A program made the translations under genes and the position numbers. From an uncultured Myxococcales bacterium (GTDB taxonomy: Bacteria > Myxococcota > Myxococcia > Myxococcales > Myxococcaceae), in contig CALJKW010000049.1 in the NCBI GenBank assembly GCA_937980205.1, forward strand, positions 221,627 through 285,626: a stretch of 64,000 nucleotides of DNA, given 5' to 3'. Of the stretch, positions 41,992-50,595 are shown in pieces. The notes under the pieces were generated by a model, which made no database searches, was not told the origin of the DNA, and saw nothing but the letters and a program-made list of their open reading frames with translations. The first letter of the stretch is position 1. Every line of letters starts with the position of its first letter.

Positions 41992-42779
41992 GCCGCGCAG
42001 ACGCAGCCCAGCGCTCGACGCGCAGCAGCGCGACCTCGTCGCGGGTGGGTCGGGCGCGCGGAGATTCAGGCCAGGCCGCGGTCGAGAGCGCGCTCACGCT
42101 GCCGCTCACCATCTTCCTCATCCTCGGCGTGCTGCAGCTGTTCCAGATTCTTCAGGCGCGCGTGCTCGCCGAGTACGCCGTGTTCCGCGCGGTGCGCGTC
42201 GGCTCGACGAACCACGCCCGCTGCGGCCCGATGATGGACGCGGCGCTGCTCGTGCTCTTGCCGTCGTTCCGCACCTTCGTCTCGGGCGACTACCACCAGG
42301 GCACCGGCGCGGGCTCACCCGCCGAGCGGCTCGCCACCGAGTTCCGCAGGCACGGCCCCGCGAACGGCTACCGCTACGACGGCGTGCAGTACACCGCGGG
42401 CGGCGGCGCGCTCACCTTCAGCCGCAGCATCATGCTGATGCAGCGCGAGTTCTCCATCCCCGTCGACCCGGCGCGCGAGCTCGAGTTCGACCAGCCCGGG
42501 CCGCCGCAGCGCCTGCGCACCACGCTCGTGTTCTGGTACCCGATGCGCATTCCGTTCGCGAACTGGGTCATCTCGAAGATGGTGCTCGGCTACGCAGCGG
42601 TGAACCCGCTGATGCCCACGCAGCGCGCCACGTGGGGTGGCACCAACCTCGGTGGCTGGGGAGCCGCCGTCGCCGCGCGCGCCGCCGCCGGCGAGTACGT
42701 GCTGCCGGTCGTGGCCGAGTACAGCATGCGCATGATGTCTCCGGTGGATGACGGCTCCAACTCGTGTGGGTCGCTATGA
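41988..42779 (+). CDS. TadE-family protein
   Basis: 263 residues starting at GTG 41988 within the stop of the preceding gene (GTGA). After a basic Arg/Ser-rich leader comes GDSGQAAVESALTLPLTIFL, the TadE G-x-E type motif with its hydrophobic helix, then LQARVLAEYAVFRAVRVGS. The rest is extracytoplasmic with aromatic-rich TTLVFWYPMRIPFANWVISK. Likely a minor pseudopilin or envelope-anchored component. Confidence 0.8.
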   Translation: MSRADAAQRSTRSSATSSRVGRARGDSGQAAVESALTLPLTIFLILGVLQLFQILQARVLAEYAVFRAVRVGSTNHARCGPMMDAALLVLLPSFRTFVSGDYHQGTGAGSPAERLATEFRRHGPANGYRYDGVQYTAGGGALTFSRSIMLMQREFSIPVDPARELEFDQPGPPQRLRTTLVFWYPMRIPFANWVISKMVLGYAAVNPLMPTQRATWGGTNLGGWGAAVAARAAAGEYVLPVVAEYSMRMMSPVDDGSNSCGSL

Positions 42780-43669
42780 GACGCGCGCGCGGACAGGCGG
42801 TCACCGAGGTCGCGCTGGGGCTGTTGCTCATCGTCCCGGTGCTGCTCGGAGCCATCTTCCTCGCCGAGGTCTCCATCTTCCGTCTCGAGGCCACCGAGGC
42901 CGCGACCGAGCCGCTGTGGGACGCGACGGCGTACCAGCACAACTCGTACACCGGCGTGTTCGACCGCACGCCCGGCGCCGTCGGCGCGGCGACGAACCTC
43001 GCCAACGGCCGCATGCGCTCGCGCACGATGGTGTTCACCCGCGCGAACCCGGCGCGCACGCAGTGCACCGCCGGCACCGGCCTGGGCCTCTCCATCAGCC
43101 CGACGTCGGGCGTGTACCAGAACAACGGCGGCGTCTCGTGCACCTCGCAGCTCGCCGTCGTCCCCAACGGCCTCACCCGCTACTTCCTCGACCAGCCGGG
43201 AGAGCGCGGCGCCTTCTTCAAAGAGCCGATGCGCCGCATGCAGCGCAACTTCGACTTCTGCCAGAACGAGGCGTGCCGCCCGTTCGTCATGGCCATCGGA
43301 GACTGGGGCCTCACCAACATGGGCGGCGAAGAGAACGAGTGCGAGCTGACGATGGGCGGGTGCGCCAACCCCGGCTTCTTCGACTTCGCGCGCGCGACGT
43401 TCGAGGCGAACCGCCGCGGCGACGGCACGCGCGGCCGCCAGCACGTGCGCTTCGTCGAGGGCATGGTGCAGTCGCCGCCCAGCGGCATCAACACCGTCAC
43501 CGACTTTCAGATGAGCTTCCGCGGCGAAGAGAGCACCTTCACGGAAGGAGTGCCGGTCTCCGAGGGCGACCGCGACTGGAAGACGTCGCCCGGCACGCTC
43601 GGCGCCTGGGCCGCGTCGTACGGCGCGCGCAGCGGCTCGCGCTTCCTCGGCGGCGGCGGAGTGCCGTGA
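42776..43669 (+). CDS. TadE-like envelope protein
   Basis: 297 residues. ATG 42776 overlaps the preceding stop (ATGA). The N-terminus MRRARGQAVTEVALGLLLIV is a TadE-type signal (GQxxxE) with one TM. The extracytoplasmic part has six or more Cys (RTQCTAGTG, VSCTSQ, FDFCQNEACRPF, ENECELTMGGCANPGFF) likely forming disulfides. Third gene of the operon. Function beyond the pseudopilin-like anchor is unknown. Confidence 0.78.
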   Translation: MRRARGQAVTEVALGLLLIVPVLLGAIFLAEVSIFRLEATEAATEPLWDATAYQHNSYTGVFDRTPGAVGAATNLANGRMRSRTMVFTRANPARTQCTAGTGLGLSISPTSGVYQNNGGVSCTSQLAVVPNGLTRYFLDQPGERGAFFKEPMRRMQRNFDFCQNEACRPFVMAIGDWGLTNMGGEENECELTMGGCANPGFFDFARATFEANRRGDGTRGRQHVRFVEGMVQSPPSGINTVTDFQMSFRGEESTFTEGVPVSEGDRDWKTSPGTLGAWAASYGARSGSRFLGGGGVP

Positions 43670-44361
43670 CCGCGCTGCTCGCGGGCGCGCTGCTCGCCGC
43701 CGCGCCGCTGAACGAGCAGCTCGATGATCCGATGCGCTTCGAGCCTCCCGGCTGGGTGAAGCCCGACGCCGGCCCCCTCGCGCTGCCGGCGCTGCCGTTC
43801 ACCTGGGAGCTGCCGCCGAACACCGTGCACGAGGTGCCGATCGACGGCACCACGCTGGTGAACGGCATCCCCGTGCGCATGCGGTACCTGCTCGTGAAGG
43901 GCGCTCCCGAGGACATCGGCCGCCACTTCCTCGAGAGCTTCAAGAAGCAGGGGCTCTACGTCGCGCCGAGGCAGCTCATCACCAGGCTGCTCACCGGCGT
44001 CGACCCGCAGGCGGTCATCACCTACTCGGTGGTGCTTCAGCCGAACACCGCCGAGCTGACCACCGTGATTCTCGGCGAGTCGCGCCCGCTCGACCGCAAG
44101 GCCGTCGTCGCGGGGCTGCCCGTGCCTCCCGGCGCCGGCCAGCCGGTGCCGGTGCAGTTCGAGGGCAACACCGTGCTCAGCTTCCGCCTCGCGCAGGCGC
44201 CCGCCGAGCTGCAGACGTTCTACGCGCGCGAGCTGCCGCTGCAGGGCTGGCGGCCGACGCCAGCCGGCGAGTGGCTCAAGGGCGACGAGCGGCTCACCGT
44301 CAGCGTGCGCGGCGACGTGAAGGACGCCACCGTCGTGCTCGAGGTCCGCCGAGGGCGCTGA
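43666..44361 (+). CDS. Exported protein at end of Tad-like operon, unknown function
   Basis: 231 residues starting GTG 43666 within the preceding stop (GTGA). A short hydrophobic signal TALLAGALLAAAPLNEQ is followed by a Pro-rich region and a possible duplicated domain: MRYLLVKGAPEDIGRHFLES with LYVAPRQLITRLLTG, then LSFRLAQAPAELQTFYAREL with GWRPTPAGEWLKGDERLTVS. The second block resembles domains in which a periplasmic protein evaluates a difference term. No family recognised. Probably cofolds or matures the upstream TadE/G proteins. Confidence 0.72.
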   Translation: MTALLAGALLAAAPLNEQLDDPMRFEPPGWVKPDAGPLALPALPFTWELPPNTVHEVPIDGTTLVNGIPVRMRYLLVKGAPEDIGRHFLESFKKQGLYVAPRQLITRLLTGVDPQAVITYSVVLQPNTAELTTVILGESRPLDRKAVVAGLPVPPGAGQPVPVQFEGNTVLSFRLAQAPAELQTFYARELPLQGWRPTPAGEWLKGDERLTVSVRGDVKDATVVLEVRRGR

Positions 44362-44442
44362 CGTTCTCAGCCCGCGGACGGAGGTGCTCGCCGCCGGCGC
44401 CGTTAGGCATTGCCGCCTCAACCACTCACGGGGGGCTTTGCC

Positions 44443-45390
44443 ATGAAGCGCGTTCTCGCTTGCGTCGTGCTCGTCTCGTTCGGTGCCTCGGCGCAGCAGC
44501 AGCCGATGCAGCAGCAGCAGCAACAGCAGCCACAGCAGCCCATGGAGCAGCAGCCGATGCAGCAGCAGCAGCAGCCGACGCGGCAGTCGGTGACGGCGGA
44601 CATGCAGAAGACGTGGGGCTTCGTGCCGGGCTTCATGAAGGCGCTGCCCGACGCGGCGCTGCCCGGCATCTGGGAGCAGATGAAGACGCTGCAGCTCAGC
44701 AACACGACGGCGATTCCGCCGCGGTTCAAGGAGCTCATCGGCCTCGCGGTCGCCTCACAGGTGCCGTGCGCCTACTGCGTGGTCGCCCACACCGAGTTCG
44801 CGCGCGCGAACGGCGCGACGGACGCGGAGCTCGGCACCGCCATCGCCGAGGCCGGCCTCACCAGGCAGTGGAGCGCGTTCACCGCCGGCACCCAGGTCGA
44901 CGAGGCTCAGCTCCGCAAGGACTTGATGAAGATGACCGCGAACATGAAGCAGTCGATGTCCGGTGTGCCGAAGCCGATGATGCAGGTCACCGACGCCGAC
45001 AGCGCGTACAAGGACATCGAGCGCCAGTACGGCTTCGTGCCCGAGCACTACCGCCGGTACCCGAAGGCCGCGCTGCCTGGCGCCTGGCGGACGATTCGCG
45101 ACATCGAGATGAACCCGAACGGAGCGATGCCCCCCAAGTACGTCGTGCTCGCCGGCCTCGCCGTCGCCTCGCAGGTGCCGTGTCAGTACTGCGTCATCTC
45201 GGGCACCGAGCTCGCGCGCACGTACGGAGCGACCGACGCGGAGATCTCCGAGGCCGTCGCGATCGCCGGCTACACGCGGCTGATGAGCACGATGCTCAAC
45301 GGCATGCAGCTCGACATGGCGGCGTTCAAGGCCGACATCGCGCGCCTGGCGAAGCCCCGGGCGAAGAAGCAGGCGATGCTCGGGCCCTGA
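44443..45390 (+). CDS. Exported double carboxymuconolactone-decarboxylase (AhpD-like) domain protein
   Basis: 315 residues. Signal peptide MKRVLACVVLVSFGASA, then a Gln/Met/Pro-rich tract (about 18-46), then two CMD/AhpD-like domains. The first has VASQVPCAYCVVAHTEFARA with the AhpD CxxC and following His. The second has VASQVPCQYCVISGTELART, where the His position is Gly. Domains are preceded by similar GFVPGFMKALPDAALPGIWE and GFVPEHYRRYPKAALPGAWR. Expected activity: thiol-based peroxide/alkylhydroperoxide chemistry in the periplasm; export of an AhpD-type protein is unusual. ATG 44443 follows a G-rich site. Confidence 0.85.
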   Translation: MKRVLACVVLVSFGASAQQQPMQQQQQQQPQQPMEQQPMQQQQQPTRQSVTADMQKTWGFVPGFMKALPDAALPGIWEQMKTLQLSNTTAIPPRFKELIGLAVASQVPCAYCVVAHTEFARANGATDAELGTAIAEAGLTRQWSAFTAGTQVDEAQLRKDLMKMTANMKQSMSGVPKPMMQVTDADSAYKDIERQYGFVPEHYRRYPKAALPGAWRTIRDIEMNPNGAMPPKYVVLAGLAVASQVPCQYCVISGTELARTYGATDAEISEAVAIAGYTRLMSTMLNGMQLDMAAFKADIARLAKPRAKKQAMLGP

Positions 45391-45482
45391 AGGTCAGCAG
45401 CGCGTCGAGGCGCCACGGGGTAGACAGATCGCGCCCGGACGACGACGGGGTGGTCGACCTGCCGTAAGCTCCGGCGCGCAAG

Positions 45483-46862
45483 ATGTCCTCGTCGAAGAGA
45501 CCGCCGCTCGAGCTCGGCGCAGAAGACTCCGCCGCGCAGCTCGCGACCGCGAAGGTCCACTTCGACCCCAACGGGCACGTGCCGGCCGAGCAGCTGCGCG
45601 CGCTCGCCGAGGGAGACCTCGCCGACGGCTCGCGCGACGGGGTGATGACGCACCTGACGACCTGCGAGGCCTGCCGCTCGACGGCGAGCAGCTTCGGCTT
45701 CGACGCGACCATCCGCGCGGCGCCCGTCTTTCCCAGCCGCCCTCCCGAGCCGCGCGACTCGCTCGTCGGCCAGCGCGTCGGCGAATACGAGGTGCTCGCG
45801 CGGCTCGACGAAGGCGCGATGGGCGTCGTCTACCGCGGGGTGCAGCCCGTCATCGGCAAGCCGGTCGCCATCAAGGTCATGCAGCGCGAGGCGTCGCGCG
45901 ACCCCGAGCAGGCGCACCGCCTCGTCGCCGAGGCGCGCGCGGTGAACGCGGTGGGCCACCCGAACATCGTCGACGTCTTCTCGTTCGGCACGCTGCCCGA
46001 CGGCCGGCAGTACCTGGTGATGGAGCTGCTCACCGGCAAGAACCTGCGCGTGCTCGGCCGCGATGACGGCGTGTCGCTGGTCGACTCGGTCGACATCCTC
46101 GCTCAGGTGGCGGCGGCGCTCGCCGCGGCGCACGCGGCCGGCGTGGTGCACCGCGACTTGAAGCCCAGCAACATCTTCGTCGGCCGCCGGCTCGGCGCGC
46201 TGCAGGTGAAGGTGCTCGACTTCGGCGTGGCGAAGGGGCTGACGCGCAGCATCTCGCACGTCGCGACCCAGCCGGGGATGGTGATCGGCACCGTCGGCTT
46301 CATGGCGCCGGAGCAGATTGTCGGCACGGAGATCGGCGCGCCCGCCGACGTCTACGCGCTCGGCTGCGTCGCGTACTGGCTGCTGGCGCGCGCCGAGGTG
46401 TTCAGCTCGCCTGACGACGGTGAGCTCTACCGCCTGCACGTCGAGGCGCCGCCGCGGCCGCTGTCGAGCCGCGCGCAGGTGCCTCCGACGCTGGGCTCGC
46501 TGGTCGACGCCATGCTGCAGAAGAGTGCCGCCTCGCGGCCGAGCGCGAGCGAGGTTCACGAGCGGCTCAACCGGCTGCTGGTCGCGCTGCGCAACGGGCC
46601 GCCGCGCTCCGAGAACGAGGTGCCGACGCTTCCGCCGCAGCGGGGGCCGGTGACGGTCGAGACCGAGCCGATGGCGCCCGTCGCGGCGCAGACGGTGCTC
46701 GAGCTGCCCATCGTCGCCGCGCCGCGCACGGACACCGTCAGCGAGGTGACGGCTCCTCCGCCGCGCAAGAAGCGCGTGCTCTGGTGGGTGCTGCTCGCGG
46801 TGCTGCTGCTCGCCGCGGCGGGCGTGGGCCTCGCGGTGAAGACCGGCGCGCTGCCCCGCTGA
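45483..46862 (+). CDS. Membrane Ser/Thr protein kinase (PknB/Pkn family) with N-terminal Zn-finger-like motif
   Basis: 459 residues. An N-terminal helical segment contains HLTTCEACRST (HxxxCxxC, as in anti-sigma zinc fingers). The kinase domain (about 100-365) has EYEVLARLDEGAMGVVYRGV (Gly loop), AIKVM (Lys), VVHRDLKPSNIFVGRR (catalytic Asp), LDFGVAKG (DFG), GTVGFMAPEQIVG (APE) and a DVYALGCVAYWLL. A Pro/Glu-rich linker leads to a single C-terminal TM (WWVLLAVLLLAAAGVGLAV) with almost nothing beyond. Typical of the expanded myxobacterial kinase families. Substrates unknown. Confidence 0.93.
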   Translation: MSSSKRPPLELGAEDSAAQLATAKVHFDPNGHVPAEQLRALAEGDLADGSRDGVMTHLTTCEACRSTASSFGFDATIRAAPVFPSRPPEPRDSLVGQRVGEYEVLARLDEGAMGVVYRGVQPVIGKPVAIKVMQREASRDPEQAHRLVAEARAVNAVGHPNIVDVFSFGTLPDGRQYLVMELLTGKNLRVLGRDDGVSLVDSVDILAQVAAALAAAHAAGVVHRDLKPSNIFVGRRLGALQVKVLDFGVAKGLTRSISHVATQPGMVIGTVGFMAPEQIVGTEIGAPADVYALGCVAYWLLARAEVFSSPDDGELYRLHVEAPPRPLSSRAQVPPTLGSLVDAMLQKSAASRPSASEVHERLNRLLVALRNGPPRSENEVPTLPPQRGPVTVETEPMAPVAAQTVLELPIVAAPRTDTVSEVTAPPPRKKRVLWWVLLAVLLLAAAGVGLAVKTGALPR

Positions 46863-46907
46863 GCTTGTACTCCCAAGCCTTCTGCCGCGTACTAAGTTCG
46901 CGCCCGC

Positions 46908-48656
46908 ATGCGGGTCCTGCTCCTCGGTCTGTTGCTCACCACTGCCTGCCGCACGGTTCGACCGGCCTGGTCCATCGACAAGCAGCTCGACGAGACGCGG
47001 CGCAAGACGACGGAAGGCGACGTCGTCGGCGGCTACGGCCAGTTCGGCGGCTACGCGTGGCTCGGCATCCCGTTCGCCGACCCCCCGGTCGGAGAGCTCC
47101 GCTGGCGGGCGCCGCACCCGCCGCAGAAGCGCAACTTCCCCGTCGCGGCGACGCACTACCAGCACGCGTGCATCCAGCCGGCGAACCAGCTCACCATCAA
47201 CGAGCCCGAGCACGACGGCGTCTTCGGCGACGAAGACTGCCTCTACCTGAACGTCTGGGCGCCGCACGTCGCGAAGGACCTGCCGGTGATGGTGTGGATT
47301 CACGGCGGCGGCAACAGCATCGGCAGCGCGGCGCAGACCGACTTCTCGCGCCTCGCCACGAAGCAGAACGTCATCGCGGTGAGCGTGCAGTACCGGCTGG
47401 GCCCCTTCGGTTGGTTCCGTCACCCCGCCTTGCGCGAGGGCGTCGGGCCCGACGACCAGTCGGGCAACTACGGCACGCTCGACCTCATTCGCGCGCTCGA
47501 GTGGCTGCGCGACAACGTCCAGAGCTTCGGAGGAGACCCCAACGCCATCACCATCTTCGGCGAGTCGGCCGGCGGCACGAACGTGTACTCGCTGCTCTTG
47601 TCGCCGAAGGCGAAGGGCCTCTTCCACCGCGCCATCGCGCAGAGCCCGAGCATCTCGCGCACCACGCTCGAGCAGGCCGAGAACGAGGACCTTCGCGCGA
47701 ACAGCTCGGGCGACATTCAGCTGCGGCTGATGCTCAAGCGCGGCGCCCACGACCAGGCCGACGCGAAGGCGAAGCTCGAGCTCACCCCGCTCGCGGCGCA
47801 GGCGGCGGCGCTGCGCGCGCTCACCGTCAGCGAGCTGATGGACCTCTACAAAGAGGGAGCCCCCATCACCGCCGGCATGCTCGACCTGCCGGTGCTGTTC
47901 CCCGACGGCGCGGTGCTGCCCGAGGGCACGTGGCTCGACGCGTTCGCGCGCCCCGACGGGTGGAACCAGGTGCCCGTCATCACCGGCAGCAACCGCGACG
48001 AGGCGAAGCTGTTCCAGCTCTTCGACCGCCGCTACACGTACTGGCTGTTCGGAATTCTCCCGCGCATTCGCGACGAGCAGCGCTACGAGGCGACGGCGCA
48101 GGCGGTGACGCGGCTGTGGCGCGGCTCGTGCGTCGACCAGGTCGCGCACGCGATGAAGTCGTCGGGCTACGAGGACGTGTGGTCGTACCGCTTCGACTGG
48201 GACGACGAGCCGACGCGCCTGGGCACCGAGCTCGGCAAGCTGCTCGGCGCCGCGCACGGCATCGAGATTCCGTTCGTGCTCGGAAACTTCGAGGGCCAGG
48301 AGCTGCTCTACAACTCCGAGGACAACGGCCCGCGCGACGCGCTCTCGAAGCGGATGATGGACTACTGGGGCACGTTCGCGCACAGCGGCAACCCCGGCAC
48401 CGACTGGAAGCGGTACGACATCACCAGCCCGGACACGCCGAAGTACCTGCAGCTCGACACGCCGGTCGAGCGCATCCGCATGATCGCCGCCGTCGAGGAC
48501 CCGGAGTCGGTGCTGCAGCAGCTGCTCGCCGACCGCGGCACGCCGTGGCCGGAGAAGTGTGAGGGCCTCTCGCGGCTGGTGAAGATCGGCTTCGTCGACG
48601 CCGAGCGCGCCGCGCGCGTCACCGAGTGCACCACCGGGGTTCAGCTGCGCGAGTAA
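46908..48656 (+). CDS. Lipoprotein type-B carboxylesterase
   Basis: 582 residues. Lipoprotein signal MRVLLLGLLLTTACRTVRP. Carboxylesterase/cholinesterase family: FGGYAWLGIPFADPPVGELR, EDCLYLNVWAP, VMVWIHGGGNSIGSA (oxyanion hole), FGGDPNAITIFGESAGGTNV (catalytic Ser) and, late in the chain, a Glu/His pair region (GSNRDEAKLF; HGIEIPFVLGNF). Length and motif order match type-B carboxylesterases/PnbA-like enzymes. Broad ester hydrolysis at the cell surface is expected, in keeping with a predatory or saprophytic lifestyle. Confidence 0.92.
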   Translation: MRVLLLGLLLTTACRTVRPAWSIDKQLDETRRKTTEGDVVGGYGQFGGYAWLGIPFADPPVGELRWRAPHPPQKRNFPVAATHYQHACIQPANQLTINEPEHDGVFGDEDCLYLNVWAPHVAKDLPVMVWIHGGGNSIGSAAQTDFSRLATKQNVIAVSVQYRLGPFGWFRHPALREGVGPDDQSGNYGTLDLIRALEWLRDNVQSFGGDPNAITIFGESAGGTNVYSLLLSPKAKGLFHRAIAQSPSISRTTLEQAENEDLRANSSGDIQLRLMLKRGAHDQADAKAKLELTPLAAQAAALRALTVSELMDLYKEGAPITAGMLDLPVLFPDGAVLPEGTWLDAFARPDGWNQVPVITGSNRDEAKLFQLFDRRYTYWLFGILPRIRDEQRYEATAQAVTRLWRGSCVDQVAHAMKSSGYEDVWSYRFDWDDEPTRLGTELGKLLGAAHGIEIPFVLGNFEGQELLYNSEDNGPRDALSKRMMDYWGTFAHSGNPGTDWKRYDITSPDTPKYLQLDTPVERIRMIAAVEDPESVLQQLLADRGTPWPEKCEGLSRLVKIGFVDAERAARVTECTTGVQLRE

Positions 48657-48661
48657 GCCCC

Positions 48662-49225
48662 CTACAGCTTGCTCATCATCGACTCGTTGCTGAAGACCCG
48701 GCCGATGAGGTCCGCGAGCGCCTTGTTCAGCGCCACGTTGACCTCGTCGCCGTCGTAGTCCCGGCCCTGGTGCGAGCCAGCTCCCTCGAGCGTCGAGTTG
48801 GCCAGCGTCGCACCGCCGGCGTCGGTCACCTCGATCTGCGCCACCAGCCGAGCGGAGTAGCTGCCGCCCTCTTCGACGTTCACCACGCTCAACCCCACCT
48901 TCAGCACCACGTCGGCCTCGTTCGCGGACGTGGCGATCTTGGCACCCACGCGCGCGAGCTCGATGCGGAACCCTGCATCGACCATCCGCACCACCTCGGC
49001 CGGCTCAGCCTGGATCGGGATGTTCGCGTTGACGTCTCGGCCAATCTTCCTCGACGTGCCGAAGCGGTTCTCGACGTCGACGAAGACGCGTCGGGTGGGA
49101 AGGATCTTGGGGTCCCGGTCGGACGGCCCACTTCCAAGGTAGGTCACCGGGGCCTCGACGACCTTCGGGCGGTGGCGGCAGGCGACGGCGCTCAGCACGA
49201 GCAGGGCGATGAAGAACAGGCGCAT
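48662..49225 (-). CDS. Predicted lipoprotein, unknown function
   Basis: 187 residues. MRLFFIALLVLSAVACRHRP gives a lipobox AVAC. The mature domain alternates strands and helices (RRVFVDVENRFGTSRKIGRD, VRMVDAGFRIELARVGAKI, ADVVLKVGLSVVNVEEGGSY, EVNVALNKALADLIGRVF), resembling the curli/LpoB/CsgG-accessory-type lipoprotein folds in which surface loops vary. No exact family. ATG 49225 begins the signal. It ends 6 bp from the convergent carboxylesterase gene. Confidence 0.75.
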   Translation of the reverse strand: MRLFFIALLVLSAVACRHRPKVVEAPVTYLGSGPSDRDPKILPTRRVFVDVENRFGTSRKIGRDVNANIPIQAEPAEVVRMVDAGFRIELARVGAKIATSANEADVVLKVGLSVVNVEEGGSYSARLVAQIEVTDAGGATLANSTLEGAGSHQGRDYDGDEVNVALNKALADLIGRVFSNESMMSKL

Positions 49226-49247
49226 GGGCGGCACAGATATCAGGCGC

Positions 49248-49283
49248 AAAGAAAAAGGCCGATGGCGAGTCGCCACCGGCCTT
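49248..49283 (-). terminator. Rho-independent terminator after 49312-49797
   Basis: Minus strand: an 11-bp stem GGCCGGTGGCG / CGCCATCGGCC (one G-U) with loop ACT, followed by TTTTTCTTT. It lies 29 bp after the stop of the helical protein gene and just before the lipoprotein start, so it separates the two transcription units. Confidence 0.82.
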
Positions 49284-49311
49284 CATCACTCGCGCGTCGA
49301 GGCGCGGCGTT

Positions 49312-49797
49312 TCAGTTCTTCAGCTGCGCCTGAACGAACTCTTCCGCCTTCTGCATCGCAGCGGGGAAGTCGTGCAGCGCCTGCTGGTTGCCGTCGAGCG
49401 CGCCGTTGTACGTCTTCTGCAGCAGGTTGAAGAGCTCGCGGTACGCCTTGTCGAGCTTCTCGAACTGCTCCTTCTGCGGGCCCGGCTTCGCGTTCTTCGC
49501 CTCCTTCGCGATGGCGTCGGCGGCTTTGCGGAACTCCTCCAGGTACGCGTAGAGCGCGAGGCCCTGGGCCTCGGCCATCCACACGTTGATGGTGCCGAGC
49601 GCTTCCTGCTGCTCCTTCTCGGTCGCGTTGTTCATCTTCACCAGCAGGTCGGCGATCTGCTTCAGCGGCCGGCCGATGTCCGCGATGTGCTTCTGCGGCG
49701 ACTCCTGCAGCTGCAGGTGCAGCCGGTACAGCCAGTCGATGTACGGCCCCGGCTCGTCGGACGGCGGACCCTTGAGGAACGCTTTGATGGCTTCCAT
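49312..49797 (-). CDS. Helical cytosolic protein, unknown function
   Basis: 161 residues, all-helical and without a signal: YIDWLYRLHLQLQESPQKHI, RPLKQIADLLVKMNNATEKE, INVWMAEAQGLALYAYLEEF, FEKLDKAYRELFNLLQKTYN. The heptad-like pattern suggests a helical bundle or coiled coil, a common shape for chaperones or adaptor proteins. ATG 49797 follows GGGAGGG. It is 1 bp downstream of the preceding gene's stop, so the pair is one operon. No family recognised. Confidence 0.78.
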   Translation of the reverse strand: MEAIKAFLKGPPSDEPGPYIDWLYRLHLQLQESPQKHIADIGRPLKQIADLLVKMNNATEKEQQEALGTINVWMAEAQGLALYAYLEEFRKAADAIAKEAKNAKPGPQKEQFEKLDKAYRELFNLLQKTYNGALDGNQQALHDFPAAMQKAEEFVQAQLKN

Positions 49798-49798
49798 T

Positions 49799-50506
49799 TC
49801 AGTTCCCTCCCGCCGAGAGCATGTTCTGCAGGCGCGGCAGCACGAACGCGCCGCCCGCCGCGATGGCCAGAATGCCCTTCGGCCCGATCGGCAGCTCACG
49901 CTGCGAGCCGTCGGGGTTTCTCGGCATGAACCCGCGCAGGCCGCCGTAGCCGGCGGACATCACCGGGAACCACTGGCGCAGCTCGGGCGGAATGTCGATG
50001 CCCGTCACCTTCGACAGCGCCTCGGCGCCGGCGATGTGCAGCCGCATGCTCGCCTGGGCCTTGTCGTAGTCGGCGCCGACGCGGCGGTTGAAGATGCCGA
50101 CGGTGTGCGAGAGCAGGTCGGTCGCGACCTTCATGCGCTCTTGCGGAGTGCCCTTGCCCATCGCGTACATGCCGGCGAGCTTGCCGAAGTCGACGGTGGC
50201 GTCGACGAGGTTGAGCACGTTGCCGAGGATCGGCACGTTCTTCATCGAGCCGATCATGCTGCGCAGACCCGCGCTCGCGACCTGACCCGCGAGGCCGAGC
50301 CAGCTCGGCTCTTTCGTCGCCTTCTCGAACGCGGCCTGCTGCCGGGGAGTACGGCCGGCGCTGTTGTTCGCGCTCGGGCCCCAGCCACGGTTCGTGACCT
50401 GTCCTTCCACTTCGGTTGCCGCCGGAGTCGAGGCGGTGTCGCGCTGCGTGGGAATCGAAGTCAGACCCGCGGGCCTGGAGCCAGCGCCGCCAATGGGATC
50501 AGCCAT
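49799..50506 (-). CDS. Protein with disordered N-terminus, unknown function
   Basis: 235 residues. The first 65 are Pro/Thr/Gly-rich and probably disordered (MADPIGGAGSRPAGLTSIPT); there is no signal peptide. The remainder is helical, with a Gly/Leu segment MIGSMKNVPILGNVLNLVDA and a C-terminal hydrophobic ILAIAAGGAFVLPRLQ that could insert into a membrane. A small, N-terminally disordered protein encoded beside a helical-bundle partner recalls secreted effector-chaperone pairs, but no secretion genes are near. ATG 50506 has AGGAG upstream. Function not assigned. Confidence 0.75.
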   Translation of the reverse strand: MADPIGGAGSRPAGLTSIPTQRDTASTPAATEVEGQVTNRGWGPSANNSAGRTPRQQAAFEKATKEPSWLGLAGQVASAGLRSMIGSMKNVPILGNVLNLVDATVDFGKLAGMYAMGKGTPQERMKVATDLLSHTVGIFNRRVGADYDKAQASMRLHIAGAEALSKVTGIDIPPELRQWFPVMSAGYGGLRGFMPRNPDGSQRELPIGPKGILAIAAGGAFVLPRLQNMLSAGGN

Positions 50507-50559
50507 GTTGTGAAGCTCCTGAGGGAGGAACTGCAGGAAGGGAAGAGAGCTTAGCTGCC

Positions 50560-50574
50560 TGGGGGGATTTTCGC
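50560..50574 (+). promoter_or_regulatory. Sigma-54-like element before M28 peptidase gene
   Basis: TGGGGGGATTTTCGC followed by A: GG-N10-GC with TCGCA at -12, ending 21 bp before the ATG at 50596 (leader about 10 nt). Confidence 0.35.
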
Positions 50575-50595
50575 ACACATGGTAGTTCTCGTTGC

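Noticed and set aside
45270..48383. 1037-codon minus-strand frame covering the kinase and carboxylesterase genes
   Set aside because: Composition (Arg, Val, Asp, His, Leu monotony) is that of an antisense frame, and it overlaps two genes with intact catalytic motifs.
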